Assembly: GCA_025529335.1 (NCBI GenBank)
Contig: JAMYHX010000040.1
Location: forward strand, 62,001-126,000
Source: Rhizopus sp. PT2906
Lineage: Eukaryota; Mucoromycota; Mucoromycetes; Mucorales; Rhizopodaceae
Length of the DNA stretch: 64,000 nt
Direction of reading: 5' to 3'
Positions 45,801 through 55,457 of this stretch are shown here, piece by piece; position 1 is the stretch's first letter; every line of letters starts with the position of its first letter. Under the pieces are notes generated by a model, which was not told the origin of the DNA, searched no databases, and saw nothing but the letters and a program-made list of their open reading frames with translations. Made by a program: the position numbers and the translations under genes.

Positions 45801-47191
45801 AAGCTCAATCTTCTCCTCATGGCGCGTTCAGGTCTCATCAACCATGGCTGTGTTTTCCCTGTTGTCGTTGTCGTTGTGCTTGTGCTTAGAAGCGGAGTTG
45901 GAGAGCCAATGTCAAACGTTGTTGCATAATCTTCAAAAAAGATATTGTTGAAAATCCCCGAACTTGGCCGCTCATTCGTACCCGTGTTGTTGCTACTGGC
46001 AGCAGCGCCTCCCAAGAAATTCAAAAGGTTCCTAGGACTCTTATCCCACCTTCTTGCATCTTCATCTTCTTCATAATACTCATTTTGAAGAACAGGCGTT
46101 CCTAAAGGATTTTCATTAGCCAAGTAGGAATGACGACGGAATGGCATAGGTGATGATGAAGCGAGTTGACGCGATTCTAACACGGCTAAGCTACTTTCGA
46201 CAGCTAAAGAGTTCATGGTGCTTGTTCGTGATCGAGGTGTGGTCCTCAGGAAAGTAGATGTTAATAGCTTTTTGATACCAATCTCAGCATCACTAGTAGT
46301 ATGATGTGAAGATGTGGATAAAGAAAAATGAAGATCCAGATTGGGACGTTGTATTTCTAAGCTATTTGTTCTTCTTTCAAATTCCTCGTCACTGTCCTGA
46401 ACAGACTGCTGCAATGTTTCAGAATCACCCGAATGTGTCTCATGAATGGATATTAAATCATCTGGAAGACGATCTTCAAATTTGATATAACAGTCGTTAC
46501 AGACACGTAATAAAGTATGGCTTGTGTGGATTGTGTTGTTGAGACACTTTGAACAAAATATTCTTCCTACAAATAAGGATGAGTTTCATCTTTTACAGAC
46601 TTGAGAGGCTTAAAAAAAAAGCATACCACATGTACGGCAATGATGCTTTCTTCGAAACAGATTAAAGGGCGCATTACAGTCTGTACATTCTCGACACTGT
46701 TCGTCAGGCATCCAAAAATCCTTGTTGCCACTGTCTGCCTCACCGCCTCGTAATCGATTGAGCATCCTACTGAGTGAGTTTGTGTTGGATACAGAAAAAT
46801 TGGTCATTACTGATTGAGTGTCACTATCACAGGATGATGTCTTTGTTAAAGGTATTATCATCATGGATGAGCCTTCTGGTTTGATAGTTGTTGAACTTGA
46901 TTCATGAAGAGATTTGATTGATAGATTCACTTCTTTTGTTGGTGTAGGATTGATGGTTCTTATGGTCGGATATCTTTCTTTACTGGCTATTATTAGGCTA
47001 TTCTCTTGCTCTATGCTCTCTAATATCTCGGTGGGTATTGGTACGGGTTGTTGGTGTTGTGGGCCGGATACAGCAGTTTTAAACTTGGAAAATATTTTTG
47101 AGATAAGGCCTTCCTCGTCTCCTTCTGCAATGATGTTAAAACTTGTTAATGAGCCAGGATCTTCATAATCTGGCTGATGTGCCTTTTCCAT
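39861..47191 (-). CDS. FAB1: FAB1/PIKfyve, phosphatidylinositol 3-phosphate 5-kinase
   Basis: Makes PI(3,5)P2 on vacuole and late endosome. Ten exons join in frame: 47191-46627, 46566-41518, 41473-41344, 41286-41021, 40969-40799, 40746-40640, 40586-40458, 40409-40319, 40266-40105 and 40045-39861, giving 2284 residues, the normal giant size. An FYVE finger lies at about residues 165-220 (CRECTDCNAPFNLFRRKHHC, then RTCG, FCSKC and RVCNDC). A TCP1/CCT-like domain follows at about 580-800 (VKIKRVPGGTPKDSFSVSG, NPRILILNFDLDGF). Then comes a Cys-containing middle part with SPLMFHDVTFSHGNAQI and HTLSFR. A long Ser-rich linker has an Asp run. The C-terminal kinase has GGKSGSTF, IPTVLCKIFGLYRIGF, MDILVMENLFYEH, AYDLKGSLRNRY, IDVMDYSLLVGFDDEK and DPTIISPKMYRRRF. 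All landmark residues seen are intact. Confidence 0.97.
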
Positions 47192-47515
47192 TCAACAAAA
47201 TAAAAAGAGATAAAGTGGAAAATGAAAAAAGGAAGGAGACAATCAAAATGTATAGCCACTTGTACAACAGTTGAACTCTAACTCTAACTTCTTCTCTTTG
47301 TTTCTCTCTCTCTCTCTCTCTGTTATCTTTCAAGGCAATAAGCATAAGAATTCATATGTATCAATGACCCTCTTTTAAAAAGAGATAAACCTTGGCGCGC
47401 TTTAGACTATTTCTTACATGTTTTACACAAAGGGGAAAAAAAAAATAATAATAAAAAAATATAAAGTTATTTTTCTTTTCTTTTTTTCTTTTTACTAATC
47501 TTCTTGTATTATAAA
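47192..47515. promoter_or_regulatory. Divergent promoter between FAB1 and the MAPR gene
   Basis: 324 bases between two outward-pointing start codons. It has a CT-dinucleotide run (47302-47320), a CTAACTCTAACTT patch (47277-47290), A-rich and T-rich tracts before the plus-strand gene and a TATAAAATGG element that overlaps the start codon of the MAPR gene. No factor site is claimed. Confidence 0.4.
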
Positions 47516-47953
47516 ATGGCTACGTAGAGTTTGTAGAATAAAAGACACGTATCTAAGATTAACCACTATTCATAGTGAACCACCAAAGACAACACCCATT
47601 ACTGTCTCAGAACTTAGAAAGTATGATGGCTCTGACCCATCGCTTCCTATTTATGTAGCTATCAAAGGCGATGTATTTGACGTTTCGAATAACACTGCAT
47701 CTTATGGAAAGGGTGCTGGATATAACGTGTTTACTGGAAAAGATTCCTCCAAGGTAATAGCTACTCTTCTTCTTTTTAAGTCCTCATTGACACGGTTTTA
47801 AATTAGGCTCTCGGAAAGTCTTCTTTAAAACCAGAAGATTGTATCGCAGACTATAGTGAACTGACTCCAAAAGAAATGGAAACATTAGATCAATGGTATG
47901 CTTTCTTTGCGAAAAGATATAATATTGTTGGAAAAGTGGTGCCTGATAACTAA
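47516..47953 (+). CDS. MAPR-family (cytochrome b5-like haem-binding) protein, Dap1-related
   Basis: Three exons (47516-47523, 47576-47753, 47807-47953) give 110 residues. The first coding exon is just 8 bases (ATGGCTAC). Joining it to TGAACC yields MATEPPKTTPITVSELRKYDG, with a 52-base intron of normal design; without it there is no in-frame ATG. The domain has LPIYVAIKGDVFDVS, YGKGAGYNVFTGKDSSKAL and LDQWYAFFAKRYNIVGKV, the pattern of membrane-associated progesterone receptor/Dap1 proteins, which bind haem and often support cytochrome P450 enzymes such as Erg11. Unlike Dap1, no N-terminal membrane span is encoded, so it resembles the soluble, neudesin-like members of the fold. Confidence 0.85.
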
Positions 47954-48055
47954 AGGAAAAAGCATTTATCCAATAAAAAAAAGAGGTCTACACGCGCCCC
48001 CCTTCTCTATCCTCTGTTTCACTTTTTCTTCCTTCTTTCTTTCTTTCATTCTTTG

Positions 48056-49143
48056 ATGGCAACCTTGAACAATTCACCCATTCAACAGCATTGGTCATAC
48101 TTTATCTCTGGCTTAGAGGATGCCTCTTGCTGGCCAAAGTCGTTTATATTATTATACACGTAATAAGTGTATCTATGTATCATACTTCACCTTTATATTA
48201 ACGTGACCAACAGTTCAAAGAGCATTCAAAAGGCAATATTGACCACTTTGGCTTTGAATGGAATATTATTCCTAGGTGGACAAATCTTTTTAGAAAGCTA
48301 TTATCCTAAAACATTCCTTGGATGTTCTTATGTGGTAAAAATGATAATATGCAAAAAGAAGATGATAGTAATATCAAACCGTATAGCATCTATTGGGCTT
48401 TCCAATGTACTTTACACTCCTCGGGTTAAACGGACGGTTCTTTAGTAAAGTAGCTGAGAAATCATACCAGATTCAGGCTAGTCAACAGCAACAAAAGACA
48501 GCTACAAATCCTGTTCAGAATGTAGCCTCTGGTATATACACGGTTATTTTATACATCAACTGTGGTATCACTGCTGCACTCTTGTCTAAAGTGCCTTTTA
48601 TCGGAATCTTTCTATCTTTTCTGATGAATTGTATCATAACATCTTATTATTGTTTTGAGTAAGCATCTAACCTTAACCTTATTTCAGCTGACTAACCTTT
48701 CTCTCTCTCTTAGGTACAAGTGGGTCTATATGGGTTGGAATATTGAACAACGGCTATCCTATATGGAAAAGCATTGGTCTTTCTTCTTGGGCTTTGGGTT
48801 TCCAATGACCATTTTGACCTTTTTCCTTAGCTTTCTTCGATCTGGTGCTATATTCAACCTTGTTTATCCTTTTGTAAGTTTTAAAATATGCCGCTTTTCG
48901 TATCTAATCTTTTTATAGTTCATCATCATGGCCATGTTGGCAACCCCAAGAGCAAGTACACCATATAATCAAAAGTTAGCATCTGGTGTCAATGCTCAAT
49001 CAGAATGGATATTGCCAAACAGAATTGCCATCTTTTACCCTGTAAGAAAACTTAATGATGTGGTCATTCTCATCATTCGCCTTGTCAGCGGCATCCGCGT
49101 TTCTTCCGAAAAGAAAATTGAACAATCAAAGAAAGAACAATAA
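48056..49143 (+). CDS. EI24-domain membrane protein (etoposide-induced 2.4 family)
   Basis: Five exons join in frame: 48056-48159, 48214-48334, 48387-48658, 48714-48873 and 48919-49143, for 293 residues. Several hydrophobic segments (KAILTTLALNGILFLGGQIF, then PMYFTLLGLNG, IGIFLSFLMNCIITSYYCF) precede the most conserved part: YKWVYMGWNIEQRLSYMEKH and WSFFLGFGFPMTILTFF. These match EI24/CysZ-like membrane proteins. In animals EI24 is an ER protein linked to autophagy; the fungal role is unclear. The start gives MATLNNSPIQQHWSYFISG, typical of the family. The stop is only 19 bases from the stop of the convergent MAK5 gene. Confidence 0.88.
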
Positions 49144-49162
49144 TAATAAAAGGATTTCTAAA

Positions 49163-51639
49163 CTATTTATTACTTTTGTTCGTCTTGCGCTTCTTCACAG
49201 TGTGCAAGTCATCTACAGCCTTTGTATTTGTTGAAGCAGGAAGCACCTTTTGATCTATAAAATATAATATTAATCAAACTTTCTCTTTATATTTGTATAT
49301 CTTTACCTTTATTCTCTATAAGTCTGTCCACTAAACCAGAGACAAGACCACCTGTCAAGAACTTTCTAGATACACCAGCAGGTAATATAGGCTTTTGCAA
49401 TAATTGGTTCAGTTGGTTCTTTAAGCCATTCACCTTGGCTTTCTCTCGTTGAAGTTCCTTGTTAGACTTTTGATGACCATTTCCTTGCATCATGTCTTCG
49501 TCGAAATCGACATCCATCTCTTGTGCCAGTTTACGCATCCAATTTTGTTCATGAGCTTGCTTTGATTCTCTATGTTGAATGGAATCAATTTGTCTTGCCA
49601 GTTCAACACGTTCCTTCATAGACCTCAAGATATTTAGGTCAACAGGGAACATGGGGTATTCTTCTCCCTTTCTCAAAGTCTGGCATAACTTTTGATACAC
49701 CTTTGTTTCCTCTGGTCCACATAATAGCAATGAAACACCATCACGGTTGGCACGAGCTGTACGACCACTTCGATGGACATAAATCTCTCCTGATCGTGGC
49801 AATTGATAGTGAATGACGTGTCCAACTAAGGGAATATCCAAACCACGAGCAGCCACATCTGAGGCAACCAAGACAGCCTTATCATTTGCCTTAAATCTAT
49901 CTAAATTCTTCAAACGTTGCTTCTGCTGCATTTGAGCGTGTAAACCGAGTACTTCAATATTTAGCAATTTGAACACGGGCACCAGACGACGAATAGAGTC
50001 AATTGAATTGACAAAGATGATCGTACGACCAGGATAGCGCGTAACAAAGTAGTAGACATACATATCTTTTTCGTTTTGAAGACATTCAATCTTGGCTTCC
50101 AACAGACGAGATGCTACCATGTTTTCAGATGTGATGTCGATCAGTGCTGGTTCTTGATCAGCAAATTCAATACGACTCAAGAGATCATCCATTGTGCCTG
50201 TCGGTTGAGGTGTGATCTTTCTCTTCTTTGTCTTGACATTAAAGCGAATGTCTTTGTTGAGTGTTGCGGTAAAGATGAACGTCTGGTGAACGCCAAGATC
50301 TTGAGGCAGCACTTTTCTCGTACCATCTTTCACCTGTTCTGGCCAATCCGTTGTACTTTGTCTCTTGGTGGAAATCGAATTCAAAATGTTGGTCAGTTCT
50401 TCAAAGTGGCCCTTTTCTAACATACGATCAGCTTCATCAAGGACAAGGAATTTGATATGCTTCAACATATCCATGTATTCTTGATTGCTTGAAAAAAGCT
50501 CCCAAAGACGACCCGGAGTGGCAACAATAATGTCAGGTTTGTTCTTTAATAATCTTTCTTGCTTCTGAACTGACATACCACCCACAATAGCCACACAACG
50601 AGTGTCAGTGAATAATGCTATATTCGAGATATGCTCCTTCACTTGAATGGCCAGTTCACGTGTAGGTGTTAGAATCAAACCAGCAAGTCCTTCTTTCTGA
50701 TGGGTGGCAAGGTAATGCACAATGGGAATACCAAAGGCCAGCGTCTTACCGGAACCTGTTTCAGCTGAACCAACGATATCACGACCACTCAAGGCTAAAG
50801 GAAGTGTCTTTTCTTGAATAGGTGTAGGCGTACTGAATTTATGGTATTTCAAAGCATTTACAATAGGCTCAGCCAATTGAAGATCGTTCCAAGCAGATAC
50901 ATCAACAGTTGTGTCAATATCATCTACTGTCGGTCGCTTCTTTCCTTCCGGTTTTTTCTTTTCTTCTTCTTTTTTAGGTTCTTTTTCAGTCACTTCTACT
51001 TCTTCTTCAAGTTTTTTCACTTGTGCCATCAATCTTTCCAGGTCCTTCTTTTTCTTTTCCAATAGCTTTTGTGCCTTTGTCTTTTTTGATTGTGTTTCGC
51101 TTTCCTTCTGCTTATTGTCATCATTTGGCTTTTCTGTAGTGTCTGTTATTTCCATGTCATCTCTTTCGATCTCATCTTCGACTGTATCGATCTCTCCTTG
51201 TACGATCTTACTGTCTTTGTTACCCTTAGTATCATCCTCTGTCTTGGCAGCCAATTCTTCATCAAATGTGTCCAAATCGTAGTATTTGCCTGTTTCCTCA
51301 ATACTGAGAGGAGCAGTAGGCTCAGCCTTCTTTGTTGGTTTACGATCTGTTTTTTTGATTCTCTAAGAAAATAATAAACAAACCGTTTTCTTTATTTTTT
51401 TTTTCTCTTACTTTAAACTTGGCTACTTTTCCTGTTGTTTCGTCTCCTTCATATTCTATTTCAACATCACTAATTTCTTCCAAACAAAGAAATCCTCCTA
51501 CGTCGTCTGTCAAAAAAGCGTCTGAAGTTCCTGCTGATTCTGACCAATCCCAAGAATTGATGTCTCCTGTTAGCTCTTCATATTCTATTTGAGACTTTTT
51601 CTTTTTGAGATTGTTGTTGTTCTTCTTTTTTATGGCCAT
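49163..51639 (-). CDS. MAK5: MAK5/DDX24-type DEAD-box RNA helicase
   Basis: Mak5 acts in nucleoli during assembly of the 60S ribosomal subunit. Three exons (51639-51412, 51362-49307, 49254-49163) give 791 residues. A Lys-rich nuclear start (MAIKKKNNNNLKKKK) and an acidic/Lys coiled region precede the helicase core. Motifs in order: PTPIQ (Q motif), AETGSGKT (about 280), PTRELAIQV, VLDEADRM (about 386), FIFTATL (motif III; TAT in place of SAT), GRTIIFVNS, VLVASDVAARGLDIP and HRSGRTARA (about 610). A long insert sits between motif III and the second RecA domain, as in Mak5/DDX24. The C-terminal exon ends in a basic tail (TVKKRKTNKSNK). Start and domain order leave little doubt. Confidence 0.95.
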
Positions 51640-51751
51640 TGGATCAAAACGTTAGATCTCAAAAAATGATACAAAAAATTGAAATACAGTTTCCTTGTCA
51701 AAAAGCCACCTCTTTTTTTTTTTATATTTATGCCAAAAGATATTTTTATTA

Positions 51752-53343
51752 TTACTCAGAACAAACATTATCATCAGAAGATTCCAGCAAGCTATAGAAT
51801 AGAGTCAAAACATAGAGTCTTTGATTAATATCTTATAGTTACCTATATTGCTTGAGTAAGACACATTCACCACCATTCTCCAAGTCAATATTGTATTGAT
51901 AAAAGTAACCCTCGGATGTGACAACCATGACTTGTGGCGTAGTACTACATAAATAAGGTTAATTAATGTAAAATGACATCTATAGGGATTATACCTGCTT
52001 AATGCCACTAAGCTTCTTATACCCGCACTTGGTAACTTGAGTTGAGCAAAATCTCGAGTAGGCTCCCACATCTCGGTGATAACATCGGGTAAATAAGATC
52101 CAACACTTCCAGCTAAATTACGACCCAAGTGCATAGATGAACGTCGAAGCATTTGTCTGTAATAAAATGAATAAGCTCTCTTTTTTGATATGCCCTCTTT
52201 AGAGCAAGACTCTTACCCAACACTAGAACCTCTTCCATTCACTTCTTTCTCTTGTAATTCCTTCTCATATGATACATGATTATGAACCGCGCCGGGACTG
52301 TTTCCGTTTGCCGCTAACTTGAAGATATGAACAGTTTCTGTGTCACTAGACACACATAAAAGAGAACTGACAAGATTAAATGACATGGAATAAATTTTTG
52401 CAGGATACGATCCTCGTCTGAACTGATAAACTTTGGTTGCATCCAGTGTTGAAAAGATTCTAATCACGGTTCCCTATTAAAGTGTTATTATGACGAAAAC
52501 GGTTTGAGCCTTATACATACCTTTTCACTTGCCGTAGCAAGTAAAGTACCTTCAGAGTTCATTGACAGACAGCTGACAGGACTCTTGTGTGCTTGAACGA
52601 TGTTTGTCGTTTGTGGACCAAGTGCGTCAAACAGCTCTACATCTCCAGATACATAAAGCGTGTTAGAAGATTGGCTAGTTGGAGAAAAAGGTGAAGTAGA
52701 AGAACGTGCAGGATAAGCAATAAAGCAGTTTTCACTAGAAGGTGATAAGGCACAGATGGCTATTTGAAGTTTAATTTATTCTTTTCTCATATCAAAGGTA
52801 TTCTCTTACCATTTGGATTGGGGTTGGTCTCGATGGTATGAAGTAGTTTCATGTTACTGATATCATATAGATAGATCTGTTCTTCCAATACTACAATCAA
52901 TCTCCTCCTGTTCATCTTTACAGCCAGGATAGCAGTAGGAAAAGATAATTCACAGATAGTTGTTTGCCTCTGTTATACACAAAAGTTACTATCTTTTATC
53001 ACACATATATTTATATATATATATATATATATACTTTTGTATTTATAATCTGTAGTTGTCTTGGTGAGAGAGCAGGACATTCACCAGCACCTACCAAGGC
53101 AACAAGTGAAGTACAAAAAAGCATTTCTACAATACCTGTTCCTCCTGATTCTATATACATTTATACATTCGACATTAGTATCATTACTTGCTTTTATTTG
53201 ACTTTACGTTTTGAATAACATTTTCCAAAGGGATCACAATTGTATATCCTGTAGCCTCTTTCAGTTCCGACTGATATACAACTAAAGTCTTGATTGAAGT
53301 TTAAGAAAAGTATCTCATTAGTGCTTTTATCTCCAAGGTTCAT
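51752..53343 (-). CDS. ATG18: ATG18/PROPPIN, phosphoinositide-binding autophagy protein
   Basis: A seven-bladed propeller that binds PI3P and PI(3,5)P2 and serves autophagosome formation and vacuole shape. Eight exons join in frame: 53343-53208, 53150-53035, 52969-52811, 52759-52521, 52474-52217, 52156-51994, 51943-51843 and 51791-51752, giving 403 residues. The N-terminus (ILFLNFNQDFSCISVGTERG) is typical. The double-site motif FRRG is intact within KVYQFRRGSYPAKIYSMSFN (about 234-237). Further family landmarks are RRLIVVLEEQIYLYDI, SPVSCLSMNSEGTLLATASE and VVTSEGYFYQYNID. A false start (MYIESGG) within the first intron was rejected because the frame-correct splice removes it. An AT microsatellite fills the second intron. 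Which PROPPIN paralogue this is (Atg18 or a close relative) is likely but not certain. Confidence 0.93.
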
Positions 53344-53649
53344 TCTCTTTATTTATTGCGTCGTGTGGGAAGGGAAGAAAAAAAAGGTACAGTCTGGTGC
53401 ATTGATGAACGGCGTTGACAAATCAGAGGACTTTAAAATGAGAATGACGCATGACCGGGCGTGGGCGTGCCTAGTTCATGCCCACAGCATGAATAGAGCT
53501 GCAGAAATAATTTGACAAATCAGACTTTTAATCTCTTGCTTTTTTAAAGGCACATGATTAGGTGAACTTATAAGCACAGCTTTTATTCCTCTAAAGGCTA
53601 GTAGACATTTTCAAATAACGTCTAACACAAACTATATAAATGAATGCAA

Positions 53650-54070
53650 CTAGTGTTTCTTTTTTTCCTTTTTCCTTTTTCTTTTATAAACTACGCACAA
53701 ACATGTCTGAAAGTGAACAAAGTAAATGGCACGAAAAATTAGTTGGCAAGTATATAGTCGAAGATGATGCACCTACTACGCTTTCCGAGGGAGAGGTAAG
53801 TGTCTAAAAAAAGTGTTTTTAGGTTATTGATGTTTATGCATCCTAGTATGTTCGCGCCAAGGATTTACCAAAGCCAAACAGAGTTCTTTTTGCCAATAGC
53901 ATAGTGACAACAGATTATATGACAGACAGACTTAGTGTGTTTGTCGATGATAACATGAAAATAATGCAAACCTTTTATGGTTAAATGATAATGTCATTGC
54001 CAAGAGACCGTTGTCAAGGCAATATGTCTGTTAATAATAAAACTAAAGATGTATATTTTTCATAAACATT
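53650..54070 (+). repeat. Left arm of a long inverted duplication (I78 gene and flanks)
   Basis: From CTAGTGTTTCT before the first I78 gene to about 20 bases past AAACTAAAGAT after it, this stretch matches the reverse complement of 57185-57599. The match covers the pyrimidine leader, exon 1, an identical 51-base intron, the first part of exon 2 and the 3' flank. Beyond both ends the similarity stops. Confidence 0.85.
53703..53984 (+). CDS. I78-family peptidase inhibitor, diverged copy A
   Basis: I78 inhibitors are small intracellular inhibitors of serine peptidases. Two exons (53703-53795 and 53847-53984) give 76 residues, a normal size, with no signal peptide. The start is MSESEQSKWHEKLVGKYIVE and the core YVRAKDLPKPNRVLF. 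In the inhibitory-loop region this copy reads IVTTDYMTDRLSVFVDDN, where the other copy has IMTMDYRTDRLNVHVDDN. By analogy with potato inhibitor I proteins, the contact residue before Asp is Thr here and not Met, and a loop-supporting Arg is Met. The C-terminus (QTFYG) resembles the third, partial copy. The gene is divergent from ATG18 with about 360 bases between starts. Confidence 0.85.
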
Positions 54071-54307
54071 ATAATGATATCACTATTGTTCAATCAGTTT
54101 ATTGAAAACCCCTGTTTGAGACCACAATAGAAGATTGCTGCAATGATAGTAACATTCATGCCCCTCTTTATCTTTGTCTTTACAACAGATTGTTCGCCTT
54201 TTCGCATCCCTTCTTCATTGGTTTTTTATTAGTGTAGAAAAAACTGTAAATGGTTTAAGAATTGGATGTTTATTTTTATAATGAAAAAAAATAAAGACAA
54301 GACAGAA

Positions 54308-55100
54308 CTATTGCTGTCTTGCAGGTCTTGATTGGGGTACAGAACAAACGTTCTCTACAATTGATATCAGTTGTCTTGATGCGCTTACCAGATTATCTAA
54401 ACCTTCTGGATTATCCTTCAATTGCTTGATCTTTTCATTGTACTTGGTAATTAAGATACGAATGTTTTGGTTCGCGCTTTCTAATAGCTCACGGCATAGA
54501 AGGTTTTGGTTATAATGTGGGGTATCAGGTCTTTCTTGCTGAGCAACAGGGGCAGGAGCACGAGGAGAAAAAGGCAGCTTGGTTACGCGGCTGACCAAAA
54601 AAATATACCTACACATCTTTGTTTGATCAGGGCAGCTGCAGTTATTCAGAAAGCCTTCTTTGGTATCCATCTCGTAGAAGAGGATGTTTTCAGTGAAGGA
54701 TTTGCACTGGTAAACATTTTCTTCGAGCTGTTCTACCATGGAACAGGCTACGTCGTAATCAATGTAGTATGCTGCTCTTCTCTTCTTTTCTTCGTTGATT
54801 ATCAAGCGAAACCTACCAAAATCATGCGCAGCTTTGATTGTATCCTTCCAATAATCTAATGTTACCACTTGAAATAAAACATAGACTAGGCAATCTACAC
54901 GCAAAGAGCGAGAGCGGCCAAGATAGAACGTCTTCAATTGGTTATGATACGATTCTACCAGATTGTTAGTGTGGAAAGAAGCATTCTATAAACAGACAGA
55001 AAAGTTGGATTTTAGTAAACTGGAGCAATAAGCATTAATGATTACCTGTCTCCACGCTTTGGACCACAATTCCTTTCTTGGAAGCCACAAACAGTTGAGA
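54308..55100 (-). pseudogene. MULE/SWIM-type transposase-like remnant
   Basis: Two exons can be read (about 55100-55046 and 54985-54308). The splice gives WLPRKELWSKAWRQ followed by NASFHTNNLVESYHNQLK and TFYLGRSRSLRVDCLVYVLF, the linker typical of MULE-type transposase relatives. Then comes a SWIM-like finger whose last ligand is lost (CSCPDQTKMCRY, where CxH is expected), a Pro-rich linker and a helical tail ending in PARQQ. The DDE catalytic part that should lie upstream is absent; 55100-55450 is AT-rich non-coding sequence. So this is the C-terminal half of a transposase-like gene, lying between the two inverted I78 copies. Confidence 0.6.
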
Positions 55101-55457
55101 TACGTAAGAAATACTTTAAATTCTTTATTTGAATTTCTTATTTTATAACGAATATCTTTATTATTTTTAGTATTTCTTATTTATGGACAAAAGAATGTTT
55201 GCTTACTTTTCTGAGGCAATTGTTATAAGACTTTTAATTATCTTAATTCACCGTTGTAGGCTCAAAAAGATAATGGCCAAAACAGAAAGAAAGTTTGCCT
55301 GAGATTAAATATTCTTTTTATAGAAAAGGGGTTCCATCAGTGTTGTCAATAGAATAAACAACAATTGATAAATTATAGCCACCTTTGAATAGATTTGATC
55401 ATTGTTGTTCATCTTCCCTTTTCCTTTCTCTCCTATAACTGATCTTCTGTATTCCTA

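Noticed and set aside
45654..45929. Plus-strand hydrophobic ORF inside FAB1
   Set aside because: Shadow of the Ser/Thr/Asn-rich region of the FAB1 coding strand.
53035..53160. ATG18 start at a Met (MYIESGG) within this stretch
   Set aside because: The upstream exon 53343-53208 joins in frame and supplies the conserved N-terminal blade; the Met codon lies in the intron.
52964..53218. Plus-strand ORF with Ile/Tyr repeats
   Set aside because: Antisense to ATG18 exons and its AT-microsatellite intron.
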